From Gnetum montanum (taxonomy: Eukaryota; Streptophyta; Gnetopsida; Gnetales; Gnetaceae), in assembly GCA_015680685.1 (NCBI GenBank), contig MNCI01024352.1, positions 92,782 through 156,781 on the forward strand: a stretch of DNA of 64,000 nt, written 5' to 3'. Made by a program: the position numbers and the translations under genes. How positions within the stretch are numbered: position 1 is the first letter of the stretch; every line of letters begins with the position of its first letter. The notes below the pieces were generated by a model. It had not been told where the DNA came from, did not search any database, and saw only the letters and a list, made by a program, of their open reading frames with translations. Shown piece after piece: positions 12,209-24,029 of the stretch.

Positions 12209-12850
12209 GCCCCTCTATTCATAACCATACACATAGGAAAATTTAAAGTACATCATGTGCATGTTGATGATGAAGCCATAACCAACGTCATCCCATGCAC
12301 CATCATTGAATGCTTAGGGTTAACTAAGCAAATACAACCTACAATCACCGTAGCTCTTAAGTCCTTCAATGGATCAAGAGTTGTCATCAAAGGATCTATC
12401 TCCTTGGATTTTTTAACCAGGGAGAAATCGACCACAATTGCCAGCTTCTTAGTGGTGGAAGAGACACCAGGATTCAACTTGATCCTGGAAAGACCTTGGT
12501 TGGATCAATTATGAGCTGTGTCCTCTTCCATCCATCAAAAAATTCATGTTCCTTATGAGGGAGGTGAAATCATCATTCATGGTGATAATGCAATTCCCTT
12601 GGTTATGAACAATGTAAACATAGAGCAAGGCTTTGAAGTGGAGCTTTAAGAAGAAGCTCCTAGCCATGAAGTCCAACAACCCAAAAGAGAGCAACAACCC
12701 AATAATGACAATGATAAGCAATGAAATGCATTATGGAATGAATTCCCTTTTAACATTGTAAGCAAAGGGGATGGCGAATATAAGCTTATGTAGAGTAGGC
12801 CTTACTCACTCCCTAATCTTGCAAAGATTAGAAAGAATCTTCACAAGTGA
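12209..12850 (+). pseudogene. Tat-like aspartic protease and following linker
   Basis: The frame 12257-12514 carries VDDEAITNVIPCTIIECLG, then FNGSRVVIKGSISLDF, then FLVVEETPGFNLILERPWLDQ. This is the usual order of a Ty3/gypsy retropepsin: active-site strand, flap region and the final ILGRPWL strand. The DSGA active-site motif is degraded to VDDEAI. Downstream to 12850 the same frame stays coding-like with stops (IHQKIHVPYEGGEIIIHG, FNIVSKGDGEY), ending near 12850. RT does not follow; instead about 9.5 kb of spacer does. Confidence 0.7.
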
Positions 12851-13686
12851 AGTTCACCTTAACCTTCTCTATTCCATGCCCCTATAACCAGATGCACTGA
12901 TAGCCATGTAGCCTTACTTTTTATTTGTATTTTATTATATCTTTTTATGCATTTTTTTATTTTACTCTTTATGCACATAGCCTATTCATGTAGCCTAAGT
13001 TCATTTGCATTTTTACCTATTTGTTACAACCTTTTTTTATTTTTACTTATATTATAAACATCAAAAAAATCCTTATAAATATACTTCTTTTCCATAACTA
13101 GCCCACTAAGACCTTAAACTAGCATTATGGTCCACCATGGTCTTAAACTACCAAAGATAATCACACAACATAGTCTGCTAAGACTCTAAACTAGCATCAC
13201 AATCCGCTAAGACTCTAGACTAGCATTGCCATCCACTAAGACATTAAACTAGCATTATGACCCACCATGGCCCTAAACTAGCAAAGTAATCATAATGAAT
13301 CATGGTCCACCATTGCCTTAAACTAGCAAAACTATATAACCTCTACCCATGATGGCCTAAAACTGGCAAATGTTTCTTTTATTATTATATCTCTCTTTGC
13401 TTAGCCTATTATTGCATCAATTAGCTATTTAATGTTATAACCAAAATGTGAACATAGCCATTCTCAATGTTTACAATGTTTACTACAACTATAGATACAT
13501 ATAGCCAAAAATAAAACCAAAATTTAAATTTAAACTTAAAATGTCCATAACATACATAAGCCATGACCACATTGTGTGGCAAGAATGTGAAAGAATAATG
13601 ACCATCATCAACATAGTCTTGGCTAATCATAGCCATCAACATGAAAATAAAAACCAATAGCCAACAAGCTAAACTGATGAAGGCTA
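12851..13686 (+). mobile_element. Start of the PR-RT spacer, copy 2
   Basis: AT-rich non-coding DNA leads from the end of the protease region to the stop codon of the antisense gene. It contains the tandem motif array at 13093-13375 and nothing else that I can recognise. A 5' splice donor for a sense intron would be expected here or just upstream, but no candidate stood out. Confidence 0.5.
13093..13375. repeat. Tandem ~33-bp motif CCCACTAAGACCTTAAACTAGC
   Basis: About eight units of the form YCCACTAAGRCCTTAAACTA plus GCAT and a short tail occur in a row, for example at 13100, 13197, 13232 and 13260. Isolated or short runs of the same motif occur at 5805-5895, 9636-9722, 13350 and 22000-22090, always in the Tat-like elements and near coding-region borders. 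Confidence 0.7.
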
Positions 13687-15281
13687 TTAAGTGGCATCCA
13701 AAGGAGGAAGTGGTGGGTCATTCCCACCCTCATTATTGGGGCCACCAATGTCTCCTAAGGCCTAAAATGCAACAACATATAGCTAGTTAGTAACCCATAT
13801 CCAAAACCATAACTTAAAACAAAAACATAAACATAAAATACATTTAACATATGGATATTCTAACTCCATTACTTTTGAGGATAGAAGTGGAAGGCCTTCC
13901 ACCAAACGATGGAGGATCTGGTCCTCTGTCATGTTGACCCAGTCAACATCCTTAAGATTAATGCCAAAGAGGATGTCAATCCTATCTATAGGAGTCCAAG
14001 TAGGAGGCACTTGGGTAGTAGCAATAGTAGAGGTCTTGCTTGCAGTAGTTGTAATCTAAATAGTAGGGGATTAGTCCACCATGAAAGTACTCTCAAAAAG
14101 CTAATAAGCACTCTCCACCTAGATTCCCTAGATGAATAGCTCTCTTTTGCACTATTCAAGCTACTTAAGCCACTTAAGGTAGGTCCCACAATCCACCTTA
14201 TACTATCACTTGTGGGCCTTTTATTTCTTACCCTACTCTAGAACCCAAGGGTAGTGATCTTTTTAGTCATCAATCATTTGGAAAATAAGGTCCATTTGCA
14301 TACATTATTCTACCATCTCCCGTAGGACCACTACTTTGTTTTGAATGACATGTTGGTAGCAAGTCCACATGACCTCCCTAGTCCACAACTCTTTCAAGTT
14401 GGTTACTTGGACCTGCAAAAATGCCTTGTAGTGTCAGATATCTCTAATCATCTCCTCCTACCATTTATTCTTTTCCCTTAAGACCACAGCTTCCTTCCAT
14501 AGGGATTCATTGGACCTCTCTAGCTCTCATGAAGTTTTTGTGCATGACATTACTAGATCAGTAGCAATCTCATACAACTTCAAGGATATACTAGATACAT
14601 CGAATACAAGCTTAGGCAAGGAGTCTATCTTAATGTCTCTACTTGGGTTCTACTCCACAAAAGGCACTACACAAGCATAAAATACAACCATAAACATAAT
14701 GCACAACCTAAGATAGTCATAATGCAAGCATAGTCTACAACTGAGCATAAAACGAAATCCTTATCTATCTCAGGTACAACCTGATCTAATCAGTCAATGA
14801 TGTCCTTAGATATTCCACACATGAACTTAACTTTTTCTGGAGTCTCTACCCATGGTTTTCCATGAAACTTAAGGATGAAAGCTTGCACTAGTAACTCAAG
14901 AACTACTGTAAGCATAACAATCATTGAAAGGCTAGGATGACAACCAAAGATAAAAAATGAGATATAACAAAAATGTTAAGTCATGGGCATACCTACTTCC
15001 TCCTCTTCCTCCTCAAGGATGATGATGGGGGATGTACCTGGTACCATCTCACTAAAAATGACATCTAGATCATTTATATCCACATCAACAAACCCTTCAA
15101 TCATAGGTTTCTTTAGGATTTTCTCTTCTACACATCTTTGTTCTACCTCCACAGTAGCTTGGGCTGTGATAGCCTGACATTTATCTACAATCATAACACA
15201 TAGAGATCTAGTTAACATATGAAACCATAAAGTAGCCATAATGTTTAAAACATGAAATAGCAAAATTTAAACAAAGCATAC

Positions 15282-16340
15282 TTGTAATTGCCTACTGTGA
15301 TGGCCTAAGCTTAAACTTAAGTTTCTTTGGGACAAGCTGGTTTGATGCTAGTGGTGCCTCCTCCATATGCCGCTTAAGTTTCTACCAAGCTACCCCTTCG
15401 TCCTCCATATGCCATCATCTAGCATCCAGAACACTAGCAACAAATGTGAAAGGGTCATCATCATCAGTGTTGTCAGGAGACTCACACTACCTAATATAAA
15501 GATTCTTAGTGGTAATGGATAACATATCATCCATCCCCTCTAGTGGATTCTAGGCCTACACCATTGGATAAATGTGCTTTATCAAAGGTCTAGAAAGTTG
15601 GCTTGGGTCCTTGGAAATCCATCATCCATTCCTATACACCACCAGAAACTCCACATATCTCTTTAAATAACTTACAAAAAAAGCAAAGTGCATATGGATT
15701 ATTGTAAAGGGGTCAACAAAAATTCTAAGGATATTCTCCTAAAGCCCAATAGCTAAAGCAGCCACCCAATCAAATCTGGTGCCCTCCATTAGAACATTCT
15801 TAAAGGTGCAACCTTACACTATGCTAATTACCTTCTTTTGCAATAACAGTTTTGGAAACACATGAGACCTAAACAAAGGATATGATTCCTTTGCATTAGG
15901 CTTTGTGAAGCTACCCATGAAAATTTTGGATTGGTTCATGTTGGCATCAAGCCACTTCAAAATTTTTTCACAATGGCTAGTTTCCCTTACTATCTTGGTA
16001 GCAACCTTTTTCCCATCAATGGAAACACTAAACAAGTGGCAAAAGAGGCCCACACCAACATGCATGTTCACCTTCACATCCAAGATGATGGTGCTAAAAT
16101 GACCAACCTTCTCTTCAAAGGGGTCAATGACATCCAACATCTCTATAGCAAGGATGGAAGGGATGGATGCCCTAAATACATTAAGCAAATCCACACACTA
16201 GATGTTTGCCTAAATGTACCCAAGGACCTATCTCTTTAACTAATCCTATGTTGGTATCACCTCACCAAACTTCGAGATGAGGGCATCCTCATGATGTGTT
16301 TCTGAAAGTGGTATGGTGATATCAGTAGAGGCGAAAGGTC
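15282..16340 (-). pseudogene. Largest exon of the antisense gene
   Basis: The exon opens after TTTGTAG at 16341 with PFASTDITIPLSETHHEDAL and closes at a GTATGC donor. An uninterrupted stretch of 126 codons (16194-15814) includes LAIEMLDVIDPFEEKVGHF and VSIDGKKVATKIVRETSHC. Downstream the same frame reads FDWVAALAIGL, then ISKDPSQLSRPLIKHIYPM, with TAG or TAA codons where Trp or Gln are likely. An Asp-rich NTDDDDPF stretch follows. I do not recognise the family. The overlapping + frames (15905-16239) are shadows. Confidence 0.5.
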
Positions 16341-16812
16341 CTACAAAGTAACAACCAATACTTTAACATCAACATAAGCATGTTTAACAACTAGTCAAAG
16401 TCATAGAACACTCAAAGTTATAGCCATAAAACACTAGAAGCTATAGACTTTATTTTTACCTTTCCTTTTCTTCTTTGGTATGGAGGTCCCAGCTATAAGG
16501 GTTTGATCCATAGAGTTTTCAAAATCTACTCACTAGTTGTGCATCATCCCATCATACTTGCACTTCTTGTATACAATGTTGAACCTCAAGGCTTATGCAC
16601 CAAAGTCCCCTCTTAACTATTGATAATAGCAATTCTACTCTCGGAACTCTTACTGAATTCATCCAAAGTAGTTTTTGTCACTACCAAGATTTAACTGTTG
16701 ATGATCAAATGGTAATTGTTGACCTTGTACCTACAAGAAGTTTGTAAAACTAATGAAGTTATGGAAGATAGTTAAGCAAAAAGCATAAAATCATTACAAC
16801 AATCATGCTTAC

Positions 16813-17234
16813 CCTTGTAGATGATACATGGTTCCTAGCAAGTTCTAGAATAACATGTGGGCTCTATGTACAACAATCAAAGTATTGTCAACATTATACT
16901 ATCTATATTCTAGCATCATCCAAATCTCTATGAGGTAACATGAACTCATGGCATTTGCTAATCCTACTACTATCCTAGGAGGTGACTTGTCAGAAATAAC
17001 CCCTATAGCAAGGTCTCCACTATAACCCCTACCACATCTATAGATAAGTGTGACCACAACATCAAACTAAATTTCTTTTAGATATAAGAAAGGAATTCCC
17101 TTGCCCAAGGCTAGCACCACAATGATAACTTCCCCAAAGCCATATTAGGAAGTGGGGTATTGATCTTGGGATGACTAATATAGCACAAGATACCCACCAA
17201 CTTCACAATGATGAGGATGGATTTCAAGTAAACC
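16813..17234 (-). pseudogene. Exon of the antisense gene, GLLEIHPHH...
   Basis: After ATTGTTTTGCTTTATGCAG comes a frame of 140 codons with only five stops, all TAG or TAA. It includes GLLEIHPHHCEVGGYLVLY, FGEVIIVVLALGKGIPFLYL, IGVISDKSPPRIVVGLANA and the end GTMYHLQ before GTAAGCATG. The next exon begins after CTTCTTGTAG at 16730 and continues in phase with YKVNNYHLIINS. The composition and few stops argue for a once-translated exon. Confidence 0.5.
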
Positions 17235-17245
17235 CTGCATAAAGC

Positions 17246-17515
17246 AAAACAATAACATTATGACAATTTGGCATTACTTAACAAATTTAGAAAAAACATC
17301 TAGTCATAGGTGAAATTAGCCTCTGTAAAAATCTCTAAGGTGTTTTTCTAAATTAGCTTATGAAATTCCATCAGAAAACATTAATACAACCTTGTATAGC
17401 ATTACATTATGGAAATACTTATCAAATTTGGAAAAACATCTAGTCGAAGGTGAAATTAGCCTCTGTAAAAAGCTCTAAGGTGTTTATCTAAATTAGCTTA
17501 AGAAATTTCATAATA
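17246..17515. repeat. Tandem duplication, ~140-bp period
   Basis: Two adjacent copies share CAAATTT(A/G)GAAAAA, then ACATCTAGTC, GGTGAAATTAGCCTCTGTAAAA and TCTCTAAGGTGTTT; the first begins near 17246 and the second near 17386. On the minus strand each copy contains TTTTTACAG before AGGCTAATTTCACC, so each could supply a splice acceptor and short exon for the antisense gene. Confidence 0.75.
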
Positions 17516-17524
17516 ACATTATTG

Positions 17525-20500
17525 TCATCTTTTATAGTCTTTTACTTCATAACCAAAATCATATAGCCAAAACTAAGCCTTACTCTAAATTATGCATAAA
17601 TTTAGGAAAAAAAAGCATCTAAACTATGCATAAATTTAGAAAGAAGCATTACAATTTAAAAATGCATTAAAAATTTAAAAAGCATATAGCCATAGTAAAA
17701 ATCTTTTTAAAAAACTAGTGAAGCCTTTTTTTTTCATAAAAAAGCATATTTAAAGAATAAGTTTTACATGACATACTACACATGTCAATCACATCCATCC
17801 AAAATTTTTCCTTATTTACACAGCCATAACTGAAAAATTTACCAAAAATTTAGAAGCTCTGATTTCAGTGATTCCACTGTGGAAACAACCTTAAAGTCAC
17901 AAGCTTTGCAACCATGACCTTTACAACCAATAATACATAGTCATTTTTACATAAATATAGACAAATTAGTAGAATCATCGTAGTTGTCACTATAAATTGC
18001 CTTTTCATGCAGGTTAAGAAAAAATTCACCAAAATTTTGTTAAGAAAAAATCCACCACTATTTATGCAAAAAAATTTATCACTTTAGACAAGATTCTGAA
18101 AATGGCATACACCTCCTTTCAACATAGGCTTTGTAAAAAATTTGTTAAATTTTCATTTGAAGTCCAATCACAGTGATTCCACTTTCATTGGAAAGGTAAA
18201 GCCAAGACCTACTCAACTATGGCCAAAGAATAGCCAAAACCCCTACCGTTTGGTTAGAAAATATTTATGAACTTAAATGAAATTTTAAAAATGACATCAA
18301 AAACCTAGTTGCATGACCTTAGGAAAATAGCCATAACTCCATCATTATTGATTCAAATCGAGTGAGAAAATCTCTATTGGAAAGCTTGATGAAAAGATAC
18401 ATATCCATATTATCAAATCTTAAAAATATGGAACCATTTTCTTATGAAAAAATACACAACTTTACTTGCTTTTTCCATGTAAAAAGCTAAAACAGTAAAA
18501 CCCAACTTAACATAGCCATGAAAACATAGCCAAAATAGCTAAAACGATCAATACCCATTAGAAAGTGCACCAAAATAGCAGCGTAGGGTTTTTTTGAAAT
18601 TTAATTTTGACAAATACTTTGTCCTAGATTTGAAAAAATAGCCATACCCCAAAATTTTGAAAAAAAAAATCTTAAAAATAATAGGATTGATTTTAAAAAT
18701 TAAATCTATTGAGGAAAAAAAATGAAACAGCCATGGATCTATGTGGAAAAAACCAAAATAAGAGGTGGAATTTTGACAAGAATTTCATTTTACCCCCTCT
18801 ATTAGAGTATATTTGAGAAAAAATGGTCCCACATGTGGCAAGAAAACCATAAGAAAATAGCCAAAACAAAGGCAAAAATAGGTAGAACTATCTACCTCGG
18901 AGTGGTGATGGATGAAGCTTAAATGGAGATAGGCCTGAGAACTTCTAATAACTCTCTAACACATTCATCTACCCTCTGGATCATCAGATTCTAACTCTTT
19001 CCTCCACATTCTTTTGGCACCATCATATGTTCAATGCTTAGAGTAGTTTAGAATCAAGAGAAATAACTATTCTACACTACCTACAGGGAGATGGGAGGCT
19101 TCCATGCTGAAGATTGATGCTCTCTACCATAAAAATATCTACTAGAGCTCTCCTCCAATGCATAGTTTGCAATAATGACAATTATGATAGAAAATTTACA
19201 AAAATTCAACCATATAAAGCACATCTAAATCTAATCACACATCTTCAAACCCCAGCAGCTAATTCGATGCACCATAACTCCAAGTGCACTGAAGTGCAAG
19301 GGGAGCAAAGTCTCTTCAATGTTGAGTTTGGGTGGGAAATAACTTCACTTTTCAAAATTTTAAATTCTTGGATTATAGACCCCACCCTACACCGTTTCTC
19401 TGAACTAAAAACTTGCATCAACACTAAGCTTTGTTTCACATTTTAACACTTAAAATCATATTACAACCTTAAACCTGATGCATCCACACTAGGAATGTCA
19501 TGCCCAATGTGGATACATGCCTACCACTTTACAAAATCATTAAAATACAAATATTTTTCCCTTTTTAATTACCAAAATATACCTTTGTCAACCCGAGGTT
19601 CCTGAAAGTAGGTGATACATGAACAAAGCTAGACACCATGGGTTTCCACATTGGGGAAATAATGCCTAGCATGGAAGAAGATGGGTAACACCTATCCCTA
19701 CTCCCCAGTACCCATTAGCCCAAGTTTGATCCTAAAGTGGGCTATGCATGACCTAGAATCCCTTCGAGCATCTCTGGTAACCCTAGAACCTCACCAAACC
19801 AATTTGAAACTGGTTGAAACCTTGGGATTTCATGTTTTCACACTAGGGAAGACTTCATCCACATTGAGCATCTCATCCCCAACATGGCTGGGTGGGGGGG
19901 GGGGGGAAGCCAAAATTGACCTAAATTGACTACCTTATGACCATTTCTCAAAGCCTAGTGACCCCTAGACCTTATTGAAACCCTCTAGAGCTTCTGAATG
20001 CCTTGAAAGTAGTGAAATATGGTATAAAACTATCATCCCCCTCTCATCCATGTTGGGGCCATCATGCCCAGTGTGGAAGAAAGGGGAAGACTACATGAGA
20101 CACTTAGAAGCCTCCAAACTAATGGATCTTAGTACCAAACATTGATTGTCAACACCAAAAACCTTGGAGGCTGACATGCATGATTGATTGGCTATCAATC
20201 TAGCCTAGATCTAACTTTCTTAATTGTGGGAGACCTCTTCCACACTGAGCATCCTAGTCCCATCATGGATGGAAGGGAAAAAGTAAAACTATTAAAATTT
20301 TCATATAGTTTAACTTCTAGAAGCAAGCCCATCTTTCTGGAAGGTGTTGGACTTCTAGAAGTAACCACTAATGATCAAAAATCCTTTCCACCTAATTTTC
20401 CACACTGAGCCTCCCACCCTTAGTGTGAATGGAAATGGGGGAAGCTTGAAAACCCTCTCACAACCTTAAAAATGACCATATTTTGACTTTAGACACTAAT

Positions 20501-22325
20501 GGCCAACACCAGCAACCCTGTGAACAATGATGCATAGCCTCATTTGATCACAAAAGCTAAAAAGCCCTTTCCCCCAATCTTCCACACTAAGCATGGAAGC
20601 CCCAACATGGAAAAATTGGGGGAAGCCCAAAAATTTCCTAATAACCCTTGAAACAACCAAAATTTGACATTAGGTATCAGCAATAAACACGAACAACCTT
20701 TAAAGCCTACACACATCGCTAGAAATGATGGAAAATGACAAAAATCAAGGTCCCTAAGTTCTTCCATGCTAAGAGCCATCTTTTCCACATTGCCTAGAAT
20801 GGAAAAGGAGGAACTTTTTGGGGACTCCAAAATAGCCTTTAGAGATCTTGAATGAACAAGAGGGAAAAGATACTTTTCCATTTTTAATGGTAAGATGACA
20901 CTCCTAGAAGCCAAAGATCCACATCGAAGAAGCCTAGGACATCATAGCCTTGAGATTTTTTTTGTTTAATCTCATTTTAACCTCAAAAATCCATTTCCCC
21001 CAATCTTCCATGCTAGATTAACTCCCCTAACTTGGAAATAGGGGGAAGACCTTAAGTCCTCTTGAATGACCTTCAAACATGCTCAAAATCAGCTAGAAAC
21101 TTGCAGAATCAAGATCTACAACCCTACGGGCCTAGAAACCTAATCAAAGTGCTCTTAAACCACTTTGAATCCACAAAAAAATCATCCCCCCATTTTTCCA
21201 AGCTGAGGATGCTCTACTTAGCATGGAAAAATGGGGAAAGCCATTTTGACACTCAAATTGCCTCAAACTACCTCAAAACAAAGCCAAAGGATGCACAACT
21301 TCTAGATCTGGGTCCTGGCTACCTGTTTAACCATGTTTGACCTCATTTTGGCTTGAATGTTGTTTTTACATGCTAAGCTTCCAAGCTAGCCAGCATGGAA
21401 ACAAGGGGGGCAAGGCTCTAGAACCTACTTTTTGGCCTTTACAGACCTCTAAAATAACTAATTTTGATGGATTTCACCTTGCGTTGCCTTGGGAAGGTCC
21501 TGAAACCCCAATTTTGGACCTCTAAGAACCCTGAAATCAATTTCCCTTTATTTCCATGTTGAGCTCAGCATGGAAGCCTCAAAACATTTGATTGATGCCC
21601 AGCATGCTTTTTAGGTCCAAACACTTGATTGAGCTCTACATGCTTTTTAGGTCCAAACAACCTTGATTGATGCCCAAACTCACATAATAACCTTGTAGCC
21701 TCAAAACATGGTTCACTAAGGCCGAAACCTGGAAAAAACTAATTATTTTTTTTACCTATATTAGTCAACTTTTACCATATATGCCTTGTTTTACTTGATT
21801 TTTTCCTTATTACATAGTATTTTGGATATTTTTGGTCTTGTGTTGCATTGTTCACCTTGTTGACCTTATACAGCCTTTATATAGCCTTATGTATTCTTTA
21901 TTTACCTTATTATAGCTTTATTTACATTATTTTTTCCTTTCAATGGTATCAAATAGTGGGGTTTGGCCTCCTTTGACCACCATTTAATACCATGTGACCA
22001 TGGACTGTTAAGGCCTTAAACTGGCATCATAATCTGCTCAGAATTTAAACTAGTGCTATGGCTTGCTAAGGCCTAAAACTAGTAAAATCATGGCCTTTGT
22101 TAATAATTTGTATCCTTGATTCTTAGAACTTTACTTTGTTCAACCTTGGTTTGACTTTTATTTGGCCCTTATTACACTTTGTTTACTTGTTTTCATCCTA
22201 TTAATGACCTTGGATAACATTGTCTACCTTACATTTACATGTATATGCATAATTTTTTAGCATTTTAGCATTATTTATTCACTTTTACCCAGGTGTCACT
22301 TAATATGCTTTTGGTTGACATGTAG
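17525..22325 (+). mobile_element. Tat-like element copy 2: spacer upstream of RT (R2)
   Basis: This is the second copy of the R1 sequence. It shows the same succession of motifs as 253-6109 and is also followed by MSTW-type coding sequence. It has no sense gene; the antisense first exon (18896-19026) and the hairpin array (19600-21590) lie in it. A run of 13 G occurs near 19894. R1 and R2 are clearly homologous but differ at many sites and in several indels. Confidence 0.65.
19600..21590. repeat. Array of ~190-bp units with hairpin cores (R2)
   Basis: The units match those at 2580-5450. Clear cores: near 19650 (CCACATTGGG, then TAGCATGGAAG), 20040, 20230, 20400, 20575 (CCCCCAATCTTCCACACTAAG, then CAACATGGAAAAATTGGGGG), 20770, 21000, 21190 and 21550. 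On the minus strand the array lies just upstream of the antisense gene's ATG. Confidence 0.75.
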
Positions 22326-22903
22326 GATCAAAGTATGAGTACATGGGAGCAAATTAGTTTGCCTTTATGTCTACATGGATCTCACGATGATGTTGAATGG
22401 TGTATCAATCCTATTTGCCTAGTTCTTGAGCTTGTGGGCCTTGTAGATCACATAGCCTTGATAGAAAAACCTCTAAAATGGCCTAAGAACCTAGTCCAAA
22501 CCCTTAACTTAGATGTGGGTAACATACCCAATGACTTTCCCATTGAGGTTTTGGTTACAACACATAGTGGTGAGGAGAAAACCCTTAAACTAAGCTCTTC
22601 ACTAGAACCTTAATATGCTCAAGACATCAGCAAGGTTCTACAAAGAATTGTTAAGGTCTCTGCTTGGTCATATGAAGATATGCCAAGCCTAGACCCATGT
22701 TTGATCCAACACAACATCATACTAGATCTTAGCATTAGACCAGTTAAGTAAAAAGTGCACAAGATTAGACCAAATTTGGCCTTGTCGGTTTGTGATGAGA
22801 TCTAAAAGCTCTATTAATATGGTTTCACTAGGACTATTAACTACATGAAATGGATGTCCAACATAGTGGTAGTCCCTAAGAAAAATGGGAGTATCCATAT
22901 TTG
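22326..22903 (+). pseudogene. Tat-like pol start, copy 2, truncated in RT
   Basis: After TTGACATGTAG at 22325 the frame starts at ATG 22335: MSTWEQISLPLCLHGSHDD, then IEVLVTTHSGEEKTLKLSS, ending at a stop at 22611. Beyond it the linker (AWSYEDMPSLDP) and RT start (WMSNIVVVPKKNGSIHIC) continue with stops. The sequence matches copy 1 (6120-6697) codon by codon and breaks off at the codon for Cys of CIDF. What follows at about 22904 is unrelated minus-strand integrase. Confidence 0.8.
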
Positions 22904-23830
22904 TTTCATGTAATATTTTTATTTGTTTCTTTACAATTTTTTGTTTATCAAGAGCATGTAACCACGTTTCATAAAGTTCATGAAGTTGGTTGATTCTAAT
23001 AGCCTAGTTTATATCTACATCAAAATTAAGTTTTAAGGCTAATCATAAATATTGATATTTTAGTTCAACTAGTAATAGACATAACTTACCATAAACTAAT
23101 TAATAAGGTGAATATTCTAAACTTGATTTATAGGTAATCCTATAAGCCCAAAGTGTGTCTTGTGATTTTTTAGACCAATTCTTCTATTTAGTACATACAG
23201 TCTTTGTTAATATATTCAAGATAATTCTATTAGCACTTTCAACTTGGCCATTTGTTTGAGGATGATCGGTAGTAGCTATCTTATGTTGGACACCACAAGC
23301 CTTAATGAATTTTTTCATTATTTTATTTACGAAATGGAATTCTTAATCACTAATGATTTCTTGTGGAGTTCCAAAGTGTGTTAAAATATTTTCCCTAAGG
23401 AATGCTACAACTACCTTAACATCATTTTTTAGGGTAGCTTTTTCTTTTACCCATTTGACGACATAGTCAATACAAAACCAAAATGTATTAACATTTATTA
23501 GATGGTGGAAATGGTCCTAAAAATTCTATGCCCCATACATCAAATAGTTCTATTATTAAAATTGGTTTTAAGGGCATTTCATATCTTTTTGTTATGACTC
23601 CCATTCGTTGACATTTATCAAACGCTTGCACATACTTATGTGCATCTTTAAAAATTAAGGGCCAACAAAATTCAGTTTGAATGATTTTGATAGCAATATG
23701 TTTGCTATCAAAGTGGCCACCCCCTAAATCACCACAGCACATTTGTAGAATTTCTTATTGTTCATTTTTAGCCACACATCTTCTTGCTATGTTATCTTTA
23801 CATATTCAATAGAGATACAAACTACTTCAA
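22904..23830 (-). pseudogene. Element B integrase (Athila-like), 3'-truncated
   Basis: Read on the minus strand, the frame 23742-23488 contains the zinc-binding region (CCGDLGGGHF, then CQRM) and the start of the core (DVWGIEFLGPFPPS). Further on come ATLKNDVKVVVAFL, FGTPQEIISD, HPQTNGQVESANR and WAYRITYKSS. The acidic triad is encoded, but the frame is broken by stops and shifts. It ends abruptly near 22904 in the C-terminal region; the 3' LTR of B is absent. Confidence 0.8.
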
Positions 23831-24029
23831 ATGTACCTAGATATGGTGCGTAAGAAAGATTTCTTTTCTTCCTTAGTCCAATTGGTAAGGGTTTTCATAA
23901 TGGCTAGATAGTTGGCTATATCATCAAGTCAAGGATCCTTTCTTGTAGAAAAAAGGTATTCATTAAGAAATTCATCATAAAAGACTCCTTGTATTCGATT
24001 CTCATCGATAGTTTCTAATCTTGAAATAT

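Larger units (their letters stand above)
13687..19026 (-). pseudogene. Unrecognised multi-exon gene antisense inside the Tat-like element
   Basis: The minus strand carries an ordered set of exon-like frames joined by GT...AG boundaries. Proposed exons: 18896-19026 (ATG, MMVPKECGGK), 16813-17234, 16460-16730, 15282-16340, 14993-15184, 14765-14905, 13849-14666 and 13687-13761 (ends GGPNNEGGNDPPLPPLDAT, stop). Introns show donors such as GTAAGC, GTATGC (twice) and GTAAAA, and acceptors such as TTTGTAG, TTACAG and TTTTAG. Phase is kept across the 15184-14905 join. Damage is mainly in-frame stops; one donor (near 14764) reads GA. No domain was recognised; a PKKKRK stretch near 16465 resembles a nuclear localisation signal, and the region near 14480 looks coiled-coil. 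It could be an antisense additional ORF of the element or a captured host gene. An exon may be missing between 17234 and 18896. Confidence 0.55.

Noticed and set aside
19894-19906. Run of 13 G as a G-quadruplex or regulatory site
   Set aside because: Single homopolymer in decayed repeat sequence with no conserved partner in the other copy.
253-22325. R1 and R2 as the two LTRs of one giant element
   Set aside because: Between them pol comes before gag, and each is followed directly by the same start of pol, so they are internal spacers of two tandem copies.
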